Positions 1-9,177 of a stretch of 59,100 nucleotides of DNA are shown here, piece after piece. A program made the position numbers and the translations under genes. Position 1 is the first letter of the stretch. Every line of letters begins with the position of its first letter. The notes under the pieces were generated by a model. It had not been told where the DNA came from and searched no databases. It saw nothing but the letters and a program-made list of their open reading frames with translations. The DNA is from Micromonospora sp. ATCC 39149. GTDB lineage: Bacteria > Actinomycetota > Actinomycetes > Mycobacteriales > Micromonosporaceae. The stretch covers positions 4,814,465 through 4,873,564 of the forward strand of contig NZ_GG657738.1 in NCBI RefSeq assembly GCF_000158815.1, in the 5' to 3' direction.

Positions 1-1
1 G

Positions 2-571
2 CGGGCCTCCGCCTCCTACGCGGTGCAGCGCGCCTACGACGACCCCCTGGTGATGGCCGAGCACCGGCTGACCGGGGAGGCGTTCGTCGGGGACGTGACC
101 CTCGCCGACCCGGCGCGGGTGGACGACACCGGCAAGCGCCCGGTGCTGCGCCCCCGGATCCAGGTGGTGACCACCGAGCCGGTGGCGGTGCCGGTCGGTG
201 CGACGCTGTACTCGCCGGCCCGGCCGGGGCAGAAGGCGCGGGTCGTCTTCCTGACCCCGGCGGCCGACGGCAAGACCGAGGTGGTGCTGGAGCTCTCCGG
301 CGGCATGGGCCGGGGGCTGACCGCCCCGCCGGGCACGGTGCCGGAGGTGGGGGAGCGGATCTGCCTCACCACCCTGGCCGACGGATTCCTGCCGGCGGGC
401 GCGTTCCCCGCGCCGGAGGAGACCCCGTGGACGCACGGCGGCCCGCCGGCCGCCACCGCCGGTCCCATGGCCGGCCCGGCCACCACCGCCGGTCCCATGG
501 CCGGCCCGGCCGCCACCGCCGGTCCCGTGGCCGCTCCGCCGGACGGTGACCCGACGGAGGAGTGGGCCTGA
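2..571 (+). CDS. Unrecognised protein, C-terminal part (start outside window)
   Basis: The frame is open from the first complete codon at base 2, so the true start lies upstream and only the last 189 residues are visible. The visible part looks like a beta-rich soluble domain (PRIQVVTTEPVAVPVGATLY, then VVLELSGGMGRG), followed by a low-complexity tail of three near-identical decapeptides (AATAGPMAGP type) and an acidic end, DPTEEWA. No family is recognised. The apparent GTG start at 23 is probably internal. The next gene on the same strand begins about 150 bases downstream. Confidence 0.6.
   Translation, partial: RASASYAVQRAYDDPLVMAEHRLTGEAFVGDVTLADPARVDDTGKRPVLRPRIQVVTTEPVAVPVGATLYSPARPGQKARVVFLTPAADGKTEVVLELSGGMGRGLTAPPGTVPEVGERICLTTLADGFLPAGAFPAPEETPWTHGGPPAATAGPMAGPATTAGPMAGPAATAGPVAAPPDGDPTEEWA
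451..540 (+). repeat. Three tandem 30-bp in-frame repeats
   Basis: Units at 451-480, 481-510 and 511-540 differ at only a few bases. They encode the Ala/Thr/Gly/Pro decapeptides in the tail of the unrecognised protein. The unit is a multiple of three, so copy number can change by slippage without breaking the frame. Confidence 0.85.
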
Positions 572-719
572 CGGTCCCGCCGGGTCGTGCCGTGCCACCG
601 TCCTCGGTGCACCGGCTCTGGCGGCCCGCCCGGCGGCTGGCTACGCTTTCGTGGTTCGCCGTCAATCACCGGTCCTCGCCGGGGAAGGTGCGCGCAGGAG
701 AGAGAGCCGGACGACCACT

Positions 720-3014
720 GTGCTGCCTCACGACGCACGTCACGCCTGCGCGGCTCCTGCTGGGGCGGCCCGGCCCGGTCGGGTCGGGCTCGCCGTGGCC
801 GCGGCGATCCTGCTCGTCGAGCTGGCCTGGGTGCTCGCCGCCCTGCCCGGCGCGGCCCTGGTCAGCGATCTCGGCGCGATCGCCGTGGCCGGCTGGTCCG
901 GCTACGCCTGTGTCCGCGCCGCCCGCCGGCACCCGGCGCCGCTGCGCCGGTTCTGGCTGTTCCTCGCGGCCACCATGGGTCTCGCCGCGCTCGGCCGGAC
1001 GGTGTGGACAGTACAGCGGCTCGGCGACGACGCCCTGCCGCACAGCCTGCTCGTCGGCGGGCTGTTCACCCTCGGTATCGGCACCGGGACCGCCGCGTTG
1101 CTCTGCTGCGTCGCCGCGCCGCGCAGCGCCGTCGGTCGGGCCCGCACCGTGCTGGACGGGGTGATCGTCGGGCTCGCCCTCATCCCGATCGGCTGGGTGG
1201 TGGTGTTCCGGGGCATCGCCGAGGCCGACCTGGCGGACCCGGTGCGCACCTTCGGGCTGCTCTACCCGATGCTCGACCTGATGCAGCTGACCATCCTCGT
1301 GGCGGTGGCCAGCCCGACCCGCCCGATGTGGCGGCCACTGGCCGTGATCGGGGCGAGCCTGGGCACCCGGGCGGTGGCCGACGCCGTGTACATCTCCCTG
1401 TTCGCCCAGGGCAGCTACGCCCCCGGCCACCCCATCGACGTGTGCTGGCCGCTGAGCTATCTCCTGATCGGCGTAGCCGCCCACTACCCGCAGCCCCCGG
1501 CCTGGGACGGCCGGGAGGAGGCCACCGAACCGCCCTTGCCGCCGTGGTGGCGCGTGGCCCTGCCGTACCTGCCGGTGGGCGGGGCGATCGTGGCGGTGGT
1601 GCTGGCCCGCCGGCCCACCGGGCAGACCCCGCAGCTGGTCTTCGTCGGCATGATGGCCCTGCTCGGCGTCCTGGCGCTGCGGCAGGGGCTGGCCGCCAAC
1701 GAGAACATGTGGCTCGTCGCCCGGCTGCGCCGGCTCGCCTACACCGACCAGCTCACCGGCCTGCCGAACCGGCTCACCTTCACCCGCCGGCTGCGCCGGG
1801 CGTTGCGCGACGAGGCCCCCGTCGCCGTGCTGCTGCTCGACCTGGACGGCTTCAAACAGGTCAACGACCGGTTCGGGCACGTCACCGGTGACGGCATCCT
1901 GACCAGTATCGCCGGCCGGATGGAACGGGCCGTGGCCGGCGACGGCAGCATCGCCCGGCTCGGCGGCGACGAGTTCGCCGTCCTCGTCGACGGCGACCGG
2001 AAGGTCCGCCCGGAGCACCTGGCGGAACGGCTGCTCGACGCCCTGCAACCCTCCCCGGGCGAGGAGGAGGCGGGCGTGCACCCCTCGGCCAGCATCGGCA
2101 TCGCCGAGTACGGCCCGCAGCACGCCTCCCACACCGACCTGCTCCGCGACGCCGACATCGCCATGTACGCGGCCAAGGCGGCCGGCAAGTCCGCGTACCG
2201 CACGTGCACCCCGGCGCTGCGCGAGGCGGCGGTGGGCCGCGCCGAGCTGATCGCCGACCTGCGCCGCGCCGTCGACGAGGAGCAACTGCACCTGGAGTAC
2301 CAGCCGATCGTCGACCTGGCCACCGGCGAGGTGCGCAGCGCGGAGGCGCTGGTGCGCTGGCGCCATCCCCGGCTGGGGCTGCTCACCCCCGCGCGGTTCC
2401 TGCCGCTGGCCGAGGAGACCGGGCTCATCCTGCCGATCGACCGCTGGGTGATCCACGAGGCATGCCGGGCCGCCGCCACCTGGCGGGACCACTGTCCGGA
2501 GGCCACCGTGGCGGTCAACATCGCCGCCGCCCACCTGTGCCGGCCGGACCTGATCGCCACCGTCACCGCGGCTACCGCCGGTGCCGGCCTGGCCCCGCGC
2601 GCGCTCACCCTGGAGCTGACGGAGTCGGCCCTGATCGAGGGGAGCGACACGGTGCTGGACCGGCTGCGCCAACTCCGCGAGCTGGGCATCCGCATCGCCA
2701 TCGACGACTTCGGCACCGGCTACTCGTCGCTGAGCTACCTGCACCGCATCCCCGCCACCGAGCTGAAGATCGACCGGTCGTTCGTGACCCGGCTCGGCGA
2801 GGACGCCCGCGCGTACGCCACGGTGGAGATGGTGACCCGGCTCGCCGGCGCGTTCGACCTGACGGTGGTGGCCGAGGGGGTGGAGACGGACGGGCAGCAC
2901 GAGGCGGTCACCGCGATCGGCTGCGTGCACGGCCAGGGCTGGCGGTACGGCCGCCCCGCCGCCCTGGCCGACCTGCGCGCCGCCCTCATCCCGGCGGCGC
3001 GCAACCGGGCCTGA
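720..3014 (+). CDS. Membrane-bound GGDEF-EAL c-di-GMP protein
   Basis: This is a probable bifunctional cyclic-di-GMP enzyme: the GGDEF domain makes c-di-GMP and the EAL domain degrades it. The N-terminal ~300 residues are a series of hydrophobic membrane segments, which may act as a sensor. GGDEF follows from about residue 340 (DQLTGLPN, then an intact GGDEF at ~414). EAL runs from ~515, with EALVRW at ~541, then DDFGTGYSSL, LKIDRSF and AEGVET. All core motifs are intact, so both activities are possible, although tandem proteins often use only one. The start is uncertain. GTG 720 was chosen because the hydrophobic region follows closely; GTG 651 and a longer frame from 546 are also open. Single gene, no obvious operon. 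Confidence 0.9.
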   Translation: MLPHDARHACAAPAGAARPGRVGLAVAAAILLVELAWVLAALPGAALVSDLGAIAVAGWSGYACVRAARRHPAPLRRFWLFLAATMGLAALGRTVWTVQRLGDDALPHSLLVGGLFTLGIGTGTAALLCCVAAPRSAVGRARTVLDGVIVGLALIPIGWVVVFRGIAEADLADPVRTFGLLYPMLDLMQLTILVAVASPTRPMWRPLAVIGASLGTRAVADAVYISLFAQGSYAPGHPIDVCWPLSYLLIGVAAHYPQPPAWDGREEATEPPLPPWWRVALPYLPVGGAIVAVVLARRPTGQTPQLVFVGMMALLGVLALRQGLAANENMWLVARLRRLAYTDQLTGLPNRLTFTRRLRRALRDEAPVAVLLLDLDGFKQVNDRFGHVTGDGILTSIAGRMERAVAGDGSIARLGGDEFAVLVDGDRKVRPEHLAERLLDALQPSPGEEEAGVHPSASIGIAEYGPQHASHTDLLRDADIAMYAAKAAGKSAYRTCTPALREAAVGRAELIADLRRAVDEEQLHLEYQPIVDLATGEVRSAEALVRWRHPRLGLLTPARFLPLAEETGLILPIDRWVIHEACRAAATWRDHCPEATVAVNIAAAHLCRPDLIATVTAATAGAGLAPRALTLELTESALIEGSDTVLDRLRQLRELGIRIAIDDFGTGYSSLSYLHRIPATELKIDRSFVTRLGEDARAYATVEMVTRLAGAFDLTVVAEGVETDGQHEAVTAIGCVHGQGWRYGRPAALADLRAALIPAARNRA

Positions 3015-3230
3015 CCGGCGTCCCGGGCCTCACAACAGCAGGTCGAGCAGTGTGACCACGTGCCACACGGCGCGCGGGGGGAACGTGAATCGACGCGACG
3101 TGATCCCCCTTTCGTGCTAGTTGGTCCGCCGATCGGGTGATTCGCCTGCCTCGGCGGGTCCGTCGGGTTCGTTGGCACCGTTGATCCCGGTGACACCCCG
3201 GTTGGTGGCTCGCGCGACGAAGGAGTCGGC

Positions 3231-4421
3231 GTGGCGAAGACTGATTCGACGGGTTCCACCTGGCGGTATTTGACCGGTGCCGCGTGGCGGCAGTCGACCG
3301 GCTCCACGTGGCGGTACCGGTGGGCGTACCGGCAGAACGAACGGCGGCAGCGGGCGTACCGCGACGCCGAGCGGGCCTGGCTGCGGCGCGACGACGAACT
3401 GCGGCGGCTGCGCGCGGCGGCGGCCGACTTCGGCCGGCACGCCACGGCCGGCGCCGGCCTGCCGCTGGAACTCGATCCCGGCGAGCGGGTGTTCTGGGCG
3501 TTGCCCGCCGCGCAACTGGTCGAGCTGCGGCACACCGCCGTGCTCCCCGCCCCCGACCTGAGCGTCGACCCCGACCGGCCCGCCCTGCACCACCGGCGAC
3601 CCGACGGGGTCAAGGTCACCGACGCCGGCCTCGCCGTGCTCACCGACCGCCGGCTCGTCCTGCTCGGCGGGCGCGGCCGGCGCGACTGGGCGTACGGGAA
3701 GATGACCGGCCTGGCCCACGACCCGGCGGCACCGATCACCCTGATCCAGGTGCTCGACCGGCGGCGCACCTCCGGCCTGCTGCTGCCCGCCGAGGCCGCG
3801 GCGGAGTTCCGGTTCACCCTCACCCTGGCCTTCGCCGAGGCCATCGAGCAGCGGGGCGCGGTGCTCGCCCAGCTCGACGAGCTGATCGCCGCGCACGACC
3901 AGCTCCGGCCGTTCCGCCCCGCCATCGCCACTCCCGCCCAGGCCCGGATCACCTCCCTCGTGCCGGGCGGCCGGCGTACCGTCGCGGTGGCCGCCGCCAT
4001 GGCGCTGCTGGTGCCCGTGGCGCTGTTCGATTCGGACCCGCCGGTGCGGCCCGGCTCGGACGTCGCCGTCGCCGCCACAATCGCGCCCACCGCCGTGCCG
4101 GCCGTGCTCCCCACCGCCCGGACCGGCCCGACGGCCACCGCGAAGCCGCGGCACGGCACCGCGTCGCCCACCGCCCAGCCGGCGGCGAACCGCGACAGGC
4201 GCTGCGGCGCACCGGCGAACCCGTTCGGGTACGACTACTGCGGCGGCTCCCGCATCCGGCGGCCCGACGTGCGGGTGTGCGACTACTTCGACTGTGGGCA
4301 GGACTTCTGGGCCGGGACGGGATACCTGGTGCAGTGCCGCGACGGCGCACTCAGCCTCACCGGGGGCCGGGCGGACGTCTGCGCCACCCACGACGGACTC
4401 CGCCGCACCGTCTGGACCTGA
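3231..4421 (+). CDS. Membrane protein with N-terminal TGSTWRY octapeptides and Cys-rich C-terminus
   Basis: GTG 3231 follows GAAGGAG with good spacing. Function unknown. The first ~30 residues hold three 8-residue repeats (TGSTWRYL, TGAAWRQS, TGSTWRYR). A charged helical stretch follows, then a globular region to about residue 245. One hydrophobic segment lies at roughly 247-263 (VAVAAAMALLVPVALF). After an Ala/Thr/Pro linker, a C-terminal domain carries six cysteines (RRCGAP, YDYCGG, VCDYFDCG, VQCRD, VCATHDG). The likely topology is a cytoplasmic N-terminus and an exported disulfide-bonded C-terminal domain; this is inferred. yidD follows 33 bases downstream, but a functional link is not evident. 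Confidence 0.75.
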   Translation: MAKTDSTGSTWRYLTGAAWRQSTGSTWRYRWAYRQNERRQRAYRDAERAWLRRDDELRRLRAAAADFGRHATAGAGLPLELDPGERVFWALPAAQLVELRHTAVLPAPDLSVDPDRPALHHRRPDGVKVTDAGLAVLTDRRLVLLGGRGRRDWAYGKMTGLAHDPAAPITLIQVLDRRRTSGLLLPAEAAAEFRFTLTLAFAEAIEQRGAVLAQLDELIAAHDQLRPFRPAIATPAQARITSLVPGGRRTVAVAAAMALLVPVALFDSDPPVRPGSDVAVAATIAPTAVPAVLPTARTGPTATAKPRHGTASPTAQPAANRDRRCGAPANPFGYDYCGGSRIRRPDVRVCDYFDCGQDFWAGTGYLVQCRDGALSLTGGRADVCATHDGLRRTVWT

Positions 4422-4454
4422 TCTGCGCCGCCGGGCCGGTGGTGTGCGTGTCGG

Positions 4455-4838
4455 ATGATCAATGGCATGTTCAGCCTCAAGAGGGACCGCCACCGTAAGA
4501 AGCGGCATGGCCTCGACTCCTGCACCGACTGCGACTGCGACGGCCCGGACTGCTGCGACTTCGGGCTCTTCTCGTTCCTGCTCACCCTCGGCTCGGCGAC
4601 CGCCGGGGCGACCCGGGCACCGGTCGTCGACCGGGCTGGCCGGGCCGCGATCCTCGGCTACCGGCGGTGGCTGTCGCACCGCTGGCCGGGCCAGTGCCGT
4701 TACACCCCGACGTGCAGCGCGTACGGGCTGGCCGCCGTCGAGCGGCACGGCCTGGCCGTGGGCGGGCGGATGGCCGCCGAGCGGCTGCGCCGCTGCAAGC
4801 CCCACGTGCCCTGGGGCACCCACGACCCGGTCCGCTGA
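4455..4838 (+). CDS. yidD: Membrane protein insertion efficiency factor YidD
   Basis: Small YidD-family (DUF37) protein thought to assist YidC-dependent membrane insertion at the inner face of the membrane. The signature is complete: ILGYRRWLSHRWPGQCRY, TPTCSAY, then HG, ERLRRCKPH and THDPVR at the end. At 127 residues it is longer than the usual ~70-100 because of a Lys/Arg and Cys/Asp-rich N-terminus (DSCTDCDCDGPDCCD). ATG 4467 is an alternative start that removes four residues. It stands apart from the usual rpmH-rnpA-yidC locus, none of which is in the window, so it may be an extra copy. It is followed by a strong hairpin shared with the convergent VOC gene. Confidence 0.85.
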   Translation: MINGMFSLKRDRHRKKRHGLDSCTDCDCDGPDCCDFGLFSFLLTLGSATAGATRAPVVDRAGRAAILGYRRWLSHRWPGQCRYTPTCSAYGLAAVERHGLAVGGRMAAERLRRCKPHVPWGTHDPVR

Positions 4839-4855
4839 CCGCCTTCTTCTTGATC

Positions 4856-4894
4856 GTGGACAGTTGTCGTCCCCCGGCGACGACAGCTGTCCAC
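4856..4894. terminator. Bidirectional terminator between yidD and the VOC gene
   Basis: A 16-bp stem (GTGGACAGTTGTCGTC with GACGACAGCTGTCCAC, one wobble) closes a 7-base loop in the 62-base gap between two convergent genes. Confidence 0.8.
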
Positions 4895-4900
4895 GAGCGC

Positions 4901-5269
4901 TTACTCCGGGGCGTGGCAGACGGCCTCGACGTTGTTGCCGTCCGGGTCGCGGACGAACGCGCCGAAGTAGGTCGGGTGGTATTCCGGCCAGACGCGGGGA
5001 GCGTGCAGCACCTCCGCGCCGGCGGCGATTGCCGCGTCGTGGAACGCCCGCACGGCGGCCCGATCCCGGGCGGCAAAGGCGATGTGCGCCTCGCGCCCGT
5101 CGCCTGGAGAGTCCACCGGGCTCAGCCAGAAGTCGGGCTGCTCGCTGCCGTAGCCGACCACGTCGCCGAACTCCATCAGCCGGCGCGCGCCCAGCGGCGC
5201 GAGAACGGCGTCGTAGAAGGCGAGGCTGGCGGGAATGTCACGGGCCTGAATGCCCAGGTGATCGAGCAA
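4901..5269 (-). CDS. VOC (glyoxalase/bleomycin-resistance fold) family protein
   Basis: A 122-residue single VOC module, metal-dependent or binding type, of unknown substrate. It opens with LLDHLGIQ and ARDIPASLAFYDAVLAPLG, passes through AHIAFAARDRAAVRAFHDAA, and ends FVRDPDGNNVEAVCH; the pattern is typical of lyase or dioxygenase-like VOC proteins. The start is taken as TTG 5269 because GAGGGAG lies 5-6 bases upstream on the minus strand; a longer frame to 5326 lacks such a site. It is convergent with yidD and shares its terminator. Confidence 0.85.
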   Translation of the reverse strand: MLDHLGIQARDIPASLAFYDAVLAPLGARRLMEFGDVVGYGSEQPDFWLSPVDSPGDGREAHIAFAARDRAAVRAFHDAAIAAGAEVLHAPRVWPEYHPTYFGAFVRDPDGNNVEAVCHAPE

Positions 5270-5437
5270 GACGTCTCCCTCGTCGTAGTTGCGCCGCCAG
5301 GATAGGAACGACCTACGACACTTCACCGGCGGCCGGTGAGTGGAGTCGCTGCCCGCGTCTGGGCGCCGGCCGGGGGAAGGGCAGCCGACGACGCCGACAT
5401 CACGCCGACGCCGCCTGAGCCTTCCGGGGTCACCTGA

Positions 5438-8400
5438 TCAGGCCGCGATGGCGCGGGCCGCCGCGTACAGGTCGGCCGGCAGCGGATGGGCCAGCTCCCA
5501 GACGATGCGCATCGGCCGGTCCCCGGTGTGCCGCCGGTACGTCATCGGCCCGGCGTACAGGTACGCCGGCGCACCGAGATCCCGATCCGGCACCCGGGTC
5601 TCCCGTACGAACAGGTGCACGGTCGACCCCAGTGACGCGTGGTTGACGTATCGCTGCCCGGTCGCCGACGCCGCCGACGTGGTGCTCTGCGACTCCCACT
5701 GGAACAGCCGCTCGGTGATGGCCCGGTCCGCGTACATGGTGGTGGGGGAGTAGTGCTGCTCCGACTTGACCAGGGTGACGAAGAACAGGTCCGCCTGTTC
5801 GGATTCCAGCCACTTCACGCCCTCCCGCAGCGACCCGGGGTTGGGCATCCCGAACGCTGCGCACGCCTCGTTGCGGCTGTACCGGGCGTGCACCCGCAGC
5901 GCGCCGACGGGTGCGGTGACCCGGTGGATGCGTTCCCGCAACACCTCGGCGACCTGCCGCAGCTCGGCGCGGCGCGCCGGCTCCGCCCACAGCCGCGCCA
6001 GCCGTTCCTCGCGGGCGGCCAGCGGAACCTGAGGCCCCCACAGGTCGAAGTGCAGCATGTCCCACAGGCGTCCTGGCTCCGGCCGCTCACCGACGGCGAC
6101 CCGGGCCAGCAGGTCGAGCCGGTCGACGTCGTCCAGGTGCAGCATCCGCCCGATGGCCCGGCCCAGCTCCCGGTCGTCCGGGCCAGGGCTGGAGGTGTCC
6201 AGGCCGGCGAGCCGCCGCAGCCCGGTCCACCCGCCGACCGAGGCCGACCGGTACACGTCCTCGATCTCCAACCCAGTTTCCCGCAGGAACTCCGCCAGGC
6301 TGACGTCCCCGAGCTGCCGCAGCTCCGCGACCAGGCCCTTCTTGGAGGTGGGCAGCGCGCTCCTGAGGTTGGCGAGCACCACCTCCTTCGCCACCCGGTC
6401 GAGTTGGACGTGGCAGCCGCTCGGCAGCGACGGGAAGTCCTGCTCGACTGCGTCCCTGACCGCCCGCCGGCTGACCCCGGTCAGGGCCCGCCAGCGCAGG
6501 TCGAAGCGGAAGTTGGCGTGCTGCCCGCCGATGAAGTCCAGCACCGTCAGGCACGGCTTGTCGTCGTCGAGGCGCAGGCCCCGGCCGAGTTGCTGGAGGA
6601 AGATCGTGGCGCTCTCGGTGGGCCGCAGCATCAGGATCGTGTCGACCATCGGCAGATCGACGCCCTCGTTGAACAGATCGACGGTGAACAGCACCCGTAG
6701 CTTGCCGGCCCTGAAGTCGCGCAGCAGGCCATGCTGCGCCGACCGGTCCGCCCGGGAGGTCACCGCCGCCGACGGTACGCCGTGCCGGGTGAACCAGTCC
6801 GCCATGAACTCGGCGTGCCCGATGCTCACGCAGAACCCGAGCGCCCGCATCCGGTGCACGTCCACTTTGTCCCGCACGCTGCTGAGGACGATCCGAGCTC
6901 GGGCATCGTTGCCGGTGTAGACCCCGCCCAACTCGCCCGGGTCGTAGCCCTGGCCTCGCTTCCACCGCAGGTGCGACAGGTCCACGTCGTCGTGCACGCC
7001 GAAATACTGGAAGGGGGCCAGCAACTGCCGCTCCAGGGCCTCCCACAGGTGCAGCTCCACGGCGGTGCGGCCGTCGAACCACCGCCGCACGTCGCCGCCG
7101 TCGGCCCGGTCGGGGGTCGCCGTCAGCCCCAGCAGTACGCGCGGACGCAGCCGCCCCAGCAGCCGCGCGTACGTCGGTGCCTCCGCGTGGTGGAACTCGT
7201 CGACGATCACCATGTCGTACGCCCCGGGGTCGATCTCGCGGCGGTGCAGCGACTGGATGGAGGCGAAGACGTGCCGCCAGCCCGTCGGCTCGCGGCCCCC
7301 GACCAGCAGCTCACCGAAGCTGCCGTCGCCTATCGCCTGCCGGAACGTCGACAGGCTCTGTCGCAGGATCTGCTCCTGGTGGGCGACGAACAGCAGCGAG
7401 TCGACGGTGCCGGCCCGGTGTAGCCGTCGGTAGTCCAGCGCCGCCACCACCGTCTTGCCGGTGCCGGTCGCCATCACCACCAGGTTGCGGTGCCGGCCGT
7501 GCACCTGCCGTTCCGTGTCCAGGTCGGCCAGGATCTCCGCCTGGTACGGGTACGGCCGCACGTCCAGGTTCGCGATCTCGGCGATCCCGTCCTCCGACCG
7601 CTCGCCGCGCAGCGCGTGCCGCAGCCGCTCGCCGTCCCGGGCCGGCTGGTACGCCTCGAACGCCGGATCGTTCCAGTAGTCCTCGAACGTGGCGGTGAAC
7701 GTGTCGATGACGTGCGGCTGCTCGACATTCGAGATGCGGACGTTCCACTCCACCCCGTCGACCAGCGCCGCCTTCGACAGGTTCGACGAGCCGACGTACG
7801 CGGTGGTCATGCCGTTGCCCCGGCGGAACAGCCACGCCTTGGCGTGCAGCCGGGTGGTCCTGGTCTCGTAGGAGACCTTGACGTCGGCGCCAAGCTCGGC
7901 GAGCCGATCGAGGGCCCGTTGGTCAGTCGCCCCGAGATACGTGGTGGTGATGACCCGCAGCGTGCCACCCCGGCCGATCAGCTCGCGGACCGCCGGTTCG
8001 ACGATGCGCAGGCCGTGCCACTTGATGAACGCGCAGAGCAGGTCGACGTGGGTGGCCGAGGCCATCTCGTGGGTGACCTCGTGGCCGATGCGGGGCTGGT
8101 GGCGGCCGTTGACCAGCAGCGCGCCGGTGGACAGCGGGGTGGTGGGGCGCTGCGGAAAGGTGGGCTGTGCCGGGGGTGTGGGTGGGGCGGCGATGGCGTG
8201 CAGGAGGTTCCTGGCATCGGCGATGTGGTCGTGGTGGTCCGTCGAGGCGGGGCTGAGAGTGGCGATGGCCTCGGCGATGCGGTTGGTCAGGTCGACCTGG
8301 CGGAGAAGCTTGTCATCGCCGTTGGGGACGGCTTGCAGGGCACGACTGATCAGGGCGGCGAGGTGCCGGGTCAGGGGGTGGTGGGAGTCGGCGGGGTCCA

Positions 8401-8500
8401 GGGGGTGGTGCTGGACGTGGCCCGGGTCGAGGTGGTGGAGATGGGTGGCGACCTGATGAGTGATCAGATGCTCGTAGATGCCCACCTCAGGCTCGTCCAT
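5438..8500 (-). CDS. PLD-nuclease-like/SF2 helicase fusion with DUF3427-type C-terminus
   Basis: A 1020-residue single-chain protein. A phospholipase-D-like domain lies near residues 140-270, with LHAKAWLF at ~218 and VGSSNLS shortly after. A superfamily 2 helicase core follows: Walker A ATGTGKT at ~343, DEFHH at ~435, LLGLTATPDR, and motifs V/VI in NEGVDLP and QQLGRGLRL at ~640. The last ~280 residues match the DUF3427-type tail of this family. It probably unwinds or translocates on nucleic acid and may cut it; relatives occur in restriction-like and defence settings. ATG 8500 was chosen over a longer frame because MDEPEVGIYEHLIT begins the conserved part. It stands alone; no methylase or partner nuclease is adjacent. 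Confidence 0.85.
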   Translation of the reverse strand: MDEPEVGIYEHLITHQVATHLHHLDPGHVQHHPLDPADSHHPLTRHLAALISRALQAVPNGDDKLLRQVDLTNRIAEAIATLSPASTDHHDHIADARNLLHAIAAPPTPPAQPTFPQRPTTPLSTGALLVNGRHQPRIGHEVTHEMASATHVDLLCAFIKWHGLRIVEPAVRELIGRGGTLRVITTTYLGATDQRALDRLAELGADVKVSYETRTTRLHAKAWLFRRGNGMTTAYVGSSNLSKAALVDGVEWNVRISNVEQPHVIDTFTATFEDYWNDPAFEAYQPARDGERLRHALRGERSEDGIAEIANLDVRPYPYQAEILADLDTERQVHGRHRNLVVMATGTGKTVVAALDYRRLHRAGTVDSLLFVAHQEQILRQSLSTFRQAIGDGSFGELLVGGREPTGWRHVFASIQSLHRREIDPGAYDMVIVDEFHHAEAPTYARLLGRLRPRVLLGLTATPDRADGGDVRRWFDGRTAVELHLWEALERQLLAPFQYFGVHDDVDLSHLRWKRGQGYDPGELGGVYTGNDARARIVLSSVRDKVDVHRMRALGFCVSIGHAEFMADWFTRHGVPSAAVTSRADRSAQHGLLRDFRAGKLRVLFTVDLFNEGVDLPMVDTILMLRPTESATIFLQQLGRGLRLDDDKPCLTVLDFIGGQHANFRFDLRWRALTGVSRRAVRDAVEQDFPSLPSGCHVQLDRVAKEVVLANLRSALPTSKKGLVAELRQLGDVSLAEFLRETGLEIEDVYRSASVGGWTGLRRLAGLDTSSPGPDDRELGRAIGRMLHLDDVDRLDLLARVAVGERPEPGRLWDMLHFDLWGPQVPLAAREERLARLWAEPARRAELRQVAEVLRERIHRVTAPVGALRVHARYSRNEACAAFGMPNPGSLREGVKWLESEQADLFFVTLVKSEQHYSPTTMYADRAITERLFQWESQSTTSAASATGQRYVNHASLGSTVHLFVRETRVPDRDLGAPAYLYAGPMTYRRHTGDRPMRIVWELAHPLPADLYAAARAIAA

Positions 8501-8664
8501 GGGGCTGGAGAGTAGCGCGTCCGGGCTCGACGCGCGGGTGTGCCGAAAGCCGCGTGTTGATGTTGGTGGTGGCCTGCGTTCGGTGGACCGATTGGGGACC
8601 GTGTGGGGGACGGCCGCGATTTCGCCGACACGCCGCACGGGCTCGTGGTTGTCGAGGGTGAATC

Positions 8665-9177
8665 TCAGGTAGAGGATCCAGCACTATCTGGACTGCGGAT
8701 GTGGTTGATGGAGGACGACCAACTCTTGTCTTGGGTCAGCGGCGTGATGTGTGCACCGGCGTCGACAAGTCGTTGGAGGCTCGCCGCGTATGCCGGGTGA
8801 GCCGCGAGCTCTGGCTTCACGTTCGGAAAGGCGTAGGTGGGCAGTCCCGTGCCGAGCGCCTGGTTGAGGATGCCGAGGGCTACGTTGTCGTTGATTCCGA
8901 GTGCCCACTTGTTGATGACATTGAAGGTGGCTGGCGCGACCACGACCACGTCGGCCGCCGGATGGGGCTCCGGGTCGCCCGGCTGCCGCCATTCGACCCG
9001 AACCGGATACCCCGTCTGTTGCGCCACAGCGCCCCGATCGATCCAGGTAGCGGCGGTCGGCGTGGCGGTCACACACACTGTCCACCCGTCGCTCATCAGT
9101 AGGTCAATGAGCTCACTGATCCGCAGCACAGGTGGTGCCGCAGAGACAACGAGAGCCAGCACTCGTCTGCTGTTCAC
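8665..9177 (-). CDS. Flavoprotein of the HFCD/phosphopantothenoylcysteine decarboxylase fold
   Basis: A 170-residue protein with the flavin-binding fold of HFCD decarboxylases: VLALVVSAAPPV at the N-terminus, VCVTATPTAA, then ADVVVVAPATFNVINKWA and GINDNVALGIL, the FMN-contacting region. It is too short to be a full CoaBC. It begins at GTG 9177, whose last two bases are the first two of the regulator's TGA (GTGA overlap), so the pair is translationally coupled. XRE-regulator/flavoprotein pairs recur in actinomycetes. Its substrate is unknown; a redox or small-molecule modifying role linked to the regulator is inferred. Base composition is less GC-extreme than the neighbours. Confidence 0.8.
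   Translation of the reverse strand: MNSRRVLALVVSAAPPVLRISELIDLLMSDGWTVCVTATPTAATWIDRGAVAQQTGYPVRVEWRQPGDPEPHPAADVVVVAPATFNVINKWALGINDNVALGILNQALGTGLPTYAFPNVKPELAAHPAYAASLQRLVDAGAHITPLTQDKSWSSSINHIRSPDSAGSST

Noticed and set aside
666..2930. 754-codon antisense frame opposite the GGDEF-EAL gene
   Set aside because: Composition (Gly/Arg/His/Gln-rich, no domains) is that of an antisense shadow of a GC-rich gene; the plus-strand frame has clear domains.
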